A DNA stretch of 11,773 nt, from contig WFTU01000230.1 of assembly GCA_015485375.1 (NCBI GenBank), positions 1-11,773 on the forward strand. The letters are read 5' to 3'. Made by a program: the position numbers and the translations under genes. Shown here piece after piece: positions 1 through 6,100 of the stretch. How positions within the stretch are numbered: position 1 is the stretch's first letter; each line of letters starts with the position of its first letter. The stretch is from Paracoccaceae bacterium. Its GTDB lineage: Bacteria; Pseudomonadota; Alphaproteobacteria; Rhodobacterales; Rhodobacteraceae. The notes under the pieces were generated by a model. The model saw nothing but the letters and a program-made list of their open reading frames with translations, was not told the DNA's origin and did not search any database.

Positions 1-26
1 CGCCCGTTCGTGGCGTGTCGGCGGCG

Positions 27-41
27 TTAACCATTTACCAT
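27..41 (+). promoter_or_regulatory. Possible CtrA half-site before the GST gene
   Basis: TTAACCAT (27-34) is followed immediately by TTACCAT (35-41), ending 12 bases before the GST start codon. TTAACCAT resembles a CtrA half-site of alphaproteobacteria. There is no matching second full half-site, and no confident -35/-10 pair is visible in the 53 bases available, so this is a weak regulatory call. Confidence 0.25.
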
Positions 42-53
42 AAAGGGAATTTC

Positions 54-746
54 ATGACCTATCACCTCGCACTTGGCGACAAAACCTATTCGAGCTGGTC
101 CCTGCGCGGCTGGCTGATGTTTGCAAAATTCGACATTCCGTTTCGGGAACACACTGCCCGCATGTATTCACCGGAGTTTCTGGAAATGCTGCAGGGCTTC
201 GGCGGTGGCCGGCTGGTTCCGGCCATCCGGTTCGACGATGGCGGCACGGTGATTGTGACCGACACGATCGCCATTGCCGAAACCCTGAACGAGCGGCACC
301 CCGACAAACAGATGTGGCCGGCCGATCCGGTTGCCCGCGGTTTCGCCCGCTCGATCGTTGCCGAAATGCACGCGGGATTCACCAGTATCCGCAATGATTG
401 CACCATGAACCTGCGTCACGTTTATGACGGTTTCACCCCCTCCAACGCGGTGTTGTCCGAACTGGCGCGGATCGACACGATCTGGAACGAGGCCCACAGC
501 CGCTGGGGCGGCTCCGGCCCGTGGCTGTTCGGGAAATACTCGCTGGCCGATGCGTTCTATGCGCCGCTGGCCACGCGGATTGCGACCTACAAGCTGCCCG
601 CGAGCGACGGGGTGCAGGCCTATGTGGAGACCACAATCACCGACCCGGTGTTCCGCCGGTGGCGGGCCGAAGGTCTGGCCGAAAACTATGTGCAGCCGGG
701 GTATGACCTCGATCTGCCGACGCTGCCGTGGCCCGTTAACGATTAG
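54..746 (+). CDS. Glutathione S-transferase family protein
   Basis: A 230-aa cytosolic protein of the two-domain GST fold, expected to bind glutathione and conjugate or reduce an unknown electrophile. The N-terminal thioredoxin-like domain (about residues 1-80) opens with a YSSWSLRGW motif (residues 12-20), where Ser13 or Ser14 is the likely glutathione-activating residue. It has the cis-proline motif LVPAI (Pro56) and a TDTIAIAE segment (69-76) matching the glutathione-binding 'DS-AIAE' loop, with Thr in place of the usual Ser. The helical C-terminal domain contains GKYSLADAFYAPLATR, the typical GST_C N-capping segment with its conserved Asp. The ATG at 54 was chosen over the in-frame GTG at 15 because it begins at the first beta strand and has an AAAGGGA ribosome binding site a few bases upstream. 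comM follows 42 bases downstream on the same strand. Family is confident; subclass and substrate are unknown. Confidence 0.9.
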   Translation: MTYHLALGDKTYSSWSLRGWLMFAKFDIPFREHTARMYSPEFLEMLQGFGGGRLVPAIRFDDGGTVIVTDTIAIAETLNERHPDKQMWPADPVARGFARSIVAEMHAGFTSIRNDCTMNLRHVYDGFTPSNAVLSELARIDTIWNEAHSRWGGSGPWLFGKYSLADAFYAPLATRIATYKLPASDGVQAYVETTITDPVFRRWRAEGLAENYVQPGYDLDLPTLPWPVND

Positions 747-751
747 TAAAC
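735..751. promoter_or_regulatory. Candidate CtrA-type palindromic site upstream of comM
   Basis: GTTAAC (735-740), a five-base spacer and GTAAAC (746-751) match the CtrA full-site pattern TTAAC-N5-GTTAAC with a single mismatch in the second arm. The spacing of TTAA to the second TTAA-like core is the expected seven bases. The site spans the GST stop codon and ends 37 bases before the comM start codon. Control of competence-type genes by CtrA is reported for Rhodobacterales, which makes the location sensible. Binding is inferred, not shown. Confidence 0.4.
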
Positions 752-766
752 CATAAGGCGGGATGC

Positions 767-785
767 TCCTCCGAGGACCGGAGGA
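767..785 (+). promoter_or_regulatory. Hairpin sequestering the comM ribosome binding site
   Basis: TCCTCCG (767-773) and CGGAGGA (779-785) are perfect reverse complements separated by the five-base loop AGGAC. The 3' arm is itself the strong Shine-Dalgarno sequence of comM (GGAGGA, three bases before the ATG at 789). If the RNA folds as drawn, the ribosome binding site is paired, with an anti-Shine-Dalgarno-like 5' arm. The pairing is seen directly; a regulatory role is inferred. Confidence 0.45.
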
Positions 786-788
786 ATC

Positions 789-2327
789 ATGATCGCACGC
801 GCATATACGGTGGCTTTTCAGGGGGTCGAGGCCCGCCTGATCGAGGTGCAATGCGCCCTTTCCCCCGGCATCCCCGCCTTCAACCTGGTCGGCCTGCCCG
901 ACAAGGCGGTGTCCGAGGCGAAAGAGCGCGTGCGCGCCGCGATCACCGCGATGGGTCTGGCGTTGCCCGCCAAGCGGATCACCATCAACCTGTCGCCTGC
1001 CGACCTGCCCAAGGAAGGCTCGCATTTCGACCTGCCGATCGCCATGAGCCTGCTTGCGGCGATGGAGGTGATCCCGAAAGACGAGGCCGCACGGCAGGTC
1101 TGCCTTGGGGAGCTGTCACTGGACGGCACGCTGGTGCAGGTCGTCGGCGCCCTGCCCGCCGCGCTGGCTGCGGCCGGGGCCGCCCTCGGTCTGGTCTGTC
1201 CGGCGGCCTGCGGGGCGGAGGCCGCGTGGGTCGGCGCGGTGCAGGTCATCGCGCCGGAGTCCCTGCTGGCCCTGATGAACCATTTCAACGGTCGCGCCAT
1301 CCTGCCCGCAGCCGAACCCGGCGAGGTCGGCCCCGCAACCGGTTTTCGCGACCTGCGCGATGTCAAAGGACAGGAAAAGGCCAAACGCGCCATGGAAATC
1401 GCCGCCGCCGGCCGCCACCATTTCTTTATGGTCGGGGAACCGGGCGCGGGCAAATCCATGCTCGCCGCGCGCCTGCCCGGCATCCTGCCGGTGATGGACC
1501 CCGAAGAGGCGCTCTCGACCTCCATGATCCATTCCCTTGCCGGTTTGCTGGACGAAAGCGGCATTTCCCGCGACCGGCCGTTCCGCGCTCCGCACCACAC
1601 CGCATCCATGGCGGCGATTGTCGGCGGCGGGCGCAACGCGAAACCGGGGGAGATTTCGCTGGCCCACAACGGCGTGCTGTTTCTCGACGAATTCCCCGAG
1701 TTCAGCCGCACCGTCCTCGAAACCCTGCGCCAGCCGGTGGAAACCGGTGATGTGGTGGTTGCCCGCGCCAACGCCCATGTGCGCTACCCCTGCAAATTCA
1801 TGCTAGTCGCGGCGGCGAACCCGTGCAAATGCGGCTACCTGACCGACCCCGAACGCGCCTGCGCCCGTGTTCCCTTGTGTGGGGAGGAATACCTCGGCCG
1901 CATCTCCGGCCCGCTGATGGACCGTTTCGACCTGAAAGTGGACGTGCCGCCGATCTCGCTGGCCGAACTGGCAACCATGGAAGAGGCCGAAAGCTCCGAT
2001 ACCGTCGCCGCCCGTGTTCGCGCCGCCCGCGACATCCAGCGCGCGCGGTTTGCGGAATACGAGGGCATCACCACCAATTCGGATGCGGAAGGGGAGTTGC
2101 TGCAGGCTGTTGCCACTCCGACGCCGGATGGGTCCGAAATGCTGAACCTGATTGCCGAGCGTTTCCGGCTCAGCGCCCGCGCCTACTACCGTCTGATGCG
2201 GGTCAGTCGCACAATCGCCGATCTGGCCAGCGAGGAAACCGTGCAGAAACACCATATCGCCGAGGCCGCCAGTTACCGTTTCGCCGGAGCCGCGCGCATG
2301 GATTTGCCGGACATCAGGACGGCCTGA
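789..2327 (+). CDS. comM: YifB/ComM family Mg-chelatase-like AAA+ ATPase
   Basis: A 512-aa cytosolic ATPase of the YifB/ComM family, of normal full length. ComM is known as a hexameric helicase that promotes branch migration of incoming DNA during natural transformation. The N-terminal ChlI/Lon-like domain covers about residues 5-165 (FNLVGLPDKAVSEAKERVR and INLSPADLPKEGSHFDLP are family signatures). The AAA+ core has Walker A GEPGAGKS (216-223), Walker B VLFLDE (296-301) and the RISGPLMDRFDL arginine-finger segment (371-382). A four-Cys cluster follows the family pattern: PCKCGY (Cys346, Cys348), Cys358 and Cys364. The C-terminal Mg-chelatase lid domain spans about 405-505. The ATG at 789 has an excellent GGAGGA Shine-Dalgarno, which lies inside a hairpin. 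The 3' end overlaps the convergent paaX by 14 bases, with no terminator between them. Probably expressed with or just after the GST gene. Confidence 0.95.
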   Translation: MIARAYTVAFQGVEARLIEVQCALSPGIPAFNLVGLPDKAVSEAKERVRAAITAMGLALPAKRITINLSPADLPKEGSHFDLPIAMSLLAAMEVIPKDEAARQVCLGELSLDGTLVQVVGALPAALAAAGAALGLVCPAACGAEAAWVGAVQVIAPESLLALMNHFNGRAILPAAEPGEVGPATGFRDLRDVKGQEKAKRAMEIAAAGRHHFFMVGEPGAGKSMLAARLPGILPVMDPEEALSTSMIHSLAGLLDESGISRDRPFRAPHHTASMAAIVGGGRNAKPGEISLAHNGVLFLDEFPEFSRTVLETLRQPVETGDVVVARANAHVRYPCKFMLVAAANPCKCGYLTDPERACARVPLCGEEYLGRISGPLMDRFDLKVDVPPISLAELATMEEAESSDTVAARVRAARDIQRARFAEYEGITTNSDAEGELLQAVATPTPDGSEMLNLIAERFRLSARAYYRLMRVSRTIADLASEETVQKHHIAEAASYRFAGAARMDLPDIRTA

Positions 2328-3144
2328 ACCGCCGGTCGATACCGGTTGCCGTATCCGAAAGCTCCGGCGCTGCGGCCAGCCACGCCTCGGCGGACGGAGT
2401 TAACAAACCGTAAAGTCCGGCGACAAAGGCGCGGCAGTCGGCGGCCGGCCAGTCATCGGGGAAAAATGCCTCGGGCAAATCGGCGTGGCGCAATACCGCG
2501 CGCCGCCAGTCATGGATCAGCAAGGTGCGCGCCGTGATCGCCTGAAGCGGAGAAACCTCCGCCCCCGCATCCAGCGTATTTTTCAATGCCCCGAAAGCCG
2601 CCGGAATCTCGCGATAAGCCTCGGCATCCTGCTCCGGCCCGACCGCCAGCTTCACCCAGTCGGGAATCTGCGAAACCGGGCCGTCCAGAACCAGGCAATC
2701 CGGCACATCCGCCACGGGCCGCTCGCTGATAAAAACCCCGCCCCCAAGCGGCACAAAGCCGTCAGCCTCCGGATTTTCCCCGCGTGGCGGTATCGCAACC
2801 GTCCAGCGCGCCGGCATATCGCGCCCGCGCGCCGCATAGATCCGCTCCGCCGCAGGCACAAACGCACGCAGCCCTTCGGGCGACAGGCTGTACCGGCTGT
2901 TCCGTCCGACCTTTTCCCGCGCAATCCAGCCCTCCTTGGCCAGCCGCGACAATGCCGAGCGCAACGCCCCCGGCTCGATCCGCAAGGCCTCGGCAATCGC
3001 CCCCAGAGTGCCGGCCGAAACCGTTCCGCCGTGCGGCAACACCGAATCCCCGAAAATCGAGATGATAATAGACCAGACCCGCAATCGCCCGCGCCCGTGC
3101 AGCCGATCAACAAGCGCCCCGATTTCTGTCGATACCCTGTCCAT
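2314..3144 (-). CDS. paaX: PaaX-type phenylacetate pathway transcriptional repressor
   Basis: A 276-aa cytosolic DNA-binding protein of the PaaX family. PaaX represses phenylacetate degradation genes and is released by phenylacetyl-CoA. The N-terminal segment RVWSIIISIFGDSVLPHGG (22-40) is the family hallmark. A winged helix follows, with the helix-turn-helix at about 44-71 (AIAEALRIEPGALRSALSRL) and the wing at 72-86 (GWIAREKVGRNSRYSLS). The middle and C-terminal parts match the PaaX ligand/dimer domains in layout, including PARWTVAIPP (111-120) and a C-terminal PDDWPAADCRAFVAGLYGLL segment. The ATG at 3144 has a GGAG ribosome binding site four bases upstream. It lies 40 bases after the stop of the giant vWA gene on the same strand, so it could be read through from it. 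paaZ is further upstream on the same strand, which supports the paa assignment. Confidence 0.9.
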   Translation of the reverse strand: MDRVSTEIGALVDRLHGRGRLRVWSIIISIFGDSVLPHGGTVSAGTLGAIAEALRIEPGALRSALSRLAKEGWIAREKVGRNSRYSLSPEGLRAFVPAAERIYAARGRDMPARWTVAIPPRGENPEADGFVPLGGGVFISERPVADVPDCLVLDGPVSQIPDWVKLAVGPEQDAEAYREIPAAFGALKNTLDAGAEVSPLQAITARTLLIHDWRRAVLRHADLPEAFFPDDWPAADCRAFVAGLYGLLTPSAEAWLAAAPELSDTATGIDRRFRPS

Positions 3145-3147
3145 TGC

Positions 3148-3169
3148 TCCGGTCTAAGTCGTCACCGGA
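3148..3169 (-). promoter_or_regulatory. Inverted repeat covering the paaX ribosome binding site
   Basis: On the - strand, TCCGGT and ACCGGA form a six-base-pair perfect stem around a ten-base loop. The 3' arm contains most of the GGAG Shine-Dalgarno of paaX. This parallels the hairpin at comM, though the stem is shorter and the loop larger. It could equally be a protein operator within the 40-base gap. Confidence 0.3.
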
Positions 3170-3171
3170 AA

Positions 3172-3186
3172 GAAGGCAATTGCTTC
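3172..3186. promoter_or_regulatory. Palindrome GCAATTGC upstream of paaX
   Basis: GCAATTGC (3176-3183) is a perfect eight-base palindrome. GAA on the left and TTC on the right extend it if one G is bulged. It overlaps the stop codon of the giant vWA gene and is centred about 35 bases before the paaX start. It could be an operator, for instance for autoregulation, but it does not clearly match the PaaX operator described in E. coli. No convincing promoter was found next to it. Confidence 0.2.
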
Positions 3187-6100
3187 ATGGAGTCTCCGGC
3201 GCGCCCAGACCTTCGGCCGGATCATATTGCAAGGCAATCTCGCGCCCGTCACGGGCCTCGACCAGCAAGGTGTCACCAATGGCCGCCGTGGCCGGTTCAA
3301 TCCGCAACCGACCGGCGGGAACCGTAACCGTTTCACCTGCCGCCACGGTCGCAACCGTTTCCTCGCTGCCGTCATAATGTTCGAGCGTGACGGTAAATCG
3401 CGGCTGGATGGCCTGTGTGATCGCCTCCGAAAGCGCGCCTGCCTCGCGCGCCTCGAAATAGGCACCGCCACCCTGTTCGGCCCAGACGGCGAAGGTCGCG
3501 GCCAGTTCGGCGTCGTCAATGGCAAACCCGACGATGTTTACCCGCACATCGAACCCGCCGGAACGCAGGGTGGCAATGGCTGCCTCCACGTCTCCGTCAC
3601 AGGTTTCCTCGCCGTCTGTCACCAGCACAACCACCCGCGGCTCTGTCGCGTCGGCCAGATCCTCGCGCGCGGCCAGCAGGCTTTTGCCAATGGCGGTTTT
3701 TGCAAGGTTGATTGCCGGTACATCGTTGATGGCCCGCACCGCCGCAGCGCGATCAAGCGGACCGAGCGGCAACATCAGCTCGGACCGGCAGGCGTCTTTC
3801 TCCAGACCGAAGGCGCGGAAGGCGAAGGGCGTGCCGTTCGGCAGGCTCTCCTGCACCAGCGCGGTCAGTGCTGCATGCGCCACCTTGATCCGGCGTTCCC
3901 CGTTGCCCATGCGTTTCAGCATGGAACCGGACGCGTCCAGAATAACCTCGATCCCGCCGGTCGCGACCGGTTTCTCCGGATCGGGCTGCAAGGCGGTGAT
4001 CGTCAGGGTGGTTTCCCCTTCGGGCTCGCGAACCTCCTCCATGCTGGCCGTCAGGCTGTAGGGCTTCGGGGCGCGGAACAGCGATGCCGCCATATCCAGA
4101 CCGTCGGCCAGACCCATGACGCCGACAACACGGTGGAAAACCCCGCCGTTGATGTTGGCCCAGTCCTGCATGATGGTTGCGTTCTCCCGTTCACTGGAAT
4201 CAATCGACAGCGAAACCACACGCGGCGACGCCGCCAGAACCTCGGGCCACAACTCCCGGTCCATGCCGGTTTCCGCATCGGTGATAATCACCACGCCACG
4301 CGCCCCTTCGCGTGCCTGCAGCGCCTGAGCGGCAATCTTGAGCGCGGCCTCTGCCGCACTCGACCCGCTTTCGGGAAGGTTGGCCAGATAGGGGATCACA
4401 TCGGCAGGATTCTCGGCCCAGTCGCGCAGATAGACGCTCTCCTCGCCAAACGGCAGCAGTTGCAGCACGTCGCGGCCGGGCTGCAGGGACTTCGCCCAGA
4501 TACGCACCGCTTCCAGCGTTTTCGGGATGTAGGCCCCGACACTGCCCGAGGTATCCCATGTGATCACCACCGAGCGCGGCGGCTCGGCAATGCGCAACAG
4601 ATATGTGCCGGGCTCGACAATCGCGCCGTAGGTATTGTCCCGCCCGTCGCCTGCGGGGGCGAAAGGCACAGCCTCCCCGTTTTTATCCCGAAGCTCCCAG
4701 ACAAATTCCGCCCGGCTGCCCGCCCCGAAATCGAACACCAGTTCCCGCGGCAAACCTTCGGGGACGTCCAGTTTCCACCAGTCCTCGTTCCGCTCGATAA
4801 GAACCGAGGACGCAATCGGCGTATCGAGCGGCAACGGAACCGCCTGTTCGGCACTGGCACCGCCAACGGGTTCGGGCGCGGATTGCGGGGCAATCTCCTG
4901 CGTAAATTCATAGGGCCCGCGTGGTGAGTCATCCTCCCACAAGCCGGTCACGGACAGTGCGGCGGGGTCTTCGTAAATGGCGATCCCGTCCGGCCCAAAC
5001 AGCGGCTTTTCATCGTCGCGCGGGAAAGACAGACGGATATACCGCGCCCAGACCGGAGCTTCCGGCCGGAACTCGGATTGCAGGAAATCGCCGGTCGGGG
5101 CAGCCATCGTGCCGATTTTCCGCCACGGCCCGCCCGGTCCGGTGATCGAGGCGTAAACGTCCGCAGCAGGGAAGGAATCCTCGCGCGGCTTGTCAGCCAG
5201 CCAGACGATACGGGCGATTCTGGCGGCACGGTTCTGTTCGAACCCGATAACCGCGGCTACCTCGTCCGGCCAGCGCTCGTCCTTTTCGCGGAACCGCTCC
5301 GCCCGCTGGTCGGCTGTCAGCAATCCGACATTCCAGTTTCCTCCGAAGTCGTCGGAGGCATAAACCACATGTCCGCCAAGCGGCAGGCGGGCAATATCGA
5401 TTCCGGTGGCCGGTTTCCAGTCCGGCGACGCGATCAGCTGGACCTCGGGCAAGGAGAAGCGCCCGCACTCCGGATCCCCCTGGCATCCCGAGGTGCGCAA
5501 CCGCATGAAACGGGCCGGAACCGTCCCGTCGAACGGAATATATTGCGGGCGCATACTGGCGCTCAGGCGCCCCCCGGCCACCACCTGCCAGTCGGTTCCG
5601 TTTTCCGAAACCGCTATTTCGTAGCCCGAAGCCCAGTACCTGCGCGGCTCGGTGCTGCGCAGGTGGATCATGGCACCGGTGACCGGCGCGGTTTCGGGCA
5701 GCGTGAATTCCAGCTCGCGCCCGTCAATCTGCCGGTTACCGCTGTGCATGGCCAGCCCGTCATGGAGGTAGGCATATTCCTCTGCCTTGCGGTCGTCGGT
5801 TTTCTGGCCGTTCCAGCGGCTGATTTTCGTGCCGAAAGCAGCATTCAACACATTCACCCCGCCCAGCATTTGCGGCGGAGCGGACCAGAAGGCAAAAGGC
5901 GCGCGCGGCGGCGCGTCGAGCGCCAGCGGAATGTCGAAAATCTCTCCGGCAGACCCGTTGCCGCTTTCAACGGAGACCGAAAGGGCAGGTGCCAGTGTCG
6001 GGCTGAGCATCGGCGGAGCATACAACGTCAGCGCAATCTCCTGCTGCGCCCCTTCGGGAACGGATACCGGCTGCGAGGCTCCGTCAACCCGCCAGCCTTC

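Noticed and set aside
15..53. GTG start adding 13 residues to the GST protein
   Set aside because: The GST fold starts at the ATG at 54, which has its own ribosome binding site. The added residues have no match to the family.
168..1025. 285-codon - strand frame across the GST/comM junction
   Set aside because: It spans two well-supported genes on the other strand and shows no domain signature; a shadow frame.
2399..2415. Third GTTAAC motif (GTTAAC-N5-GTAAAG) within paaX
   Set aside because: It lies inside the 3' coding part of paaX, not ahead of any gene start, and its second arm has two mismatches. Probably chance.
3150..3183. Possible paaX promoter TTGCCT-N17-TAGACC on the - strand
   Set aside because: Spacing is right but the boxes match only four and three of six consensus bases, so it is not better than chance in this sequence.
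3227..4927. 566-codon open frame on the + strand, antisense to the giant vWA gene
   Set aside because: Long antisense frames are expected in GC-rich genes. Its product is rich in Arg, Gly and Gln with no recognisable domain, while the - strand frame encodes clear vWA motifs.
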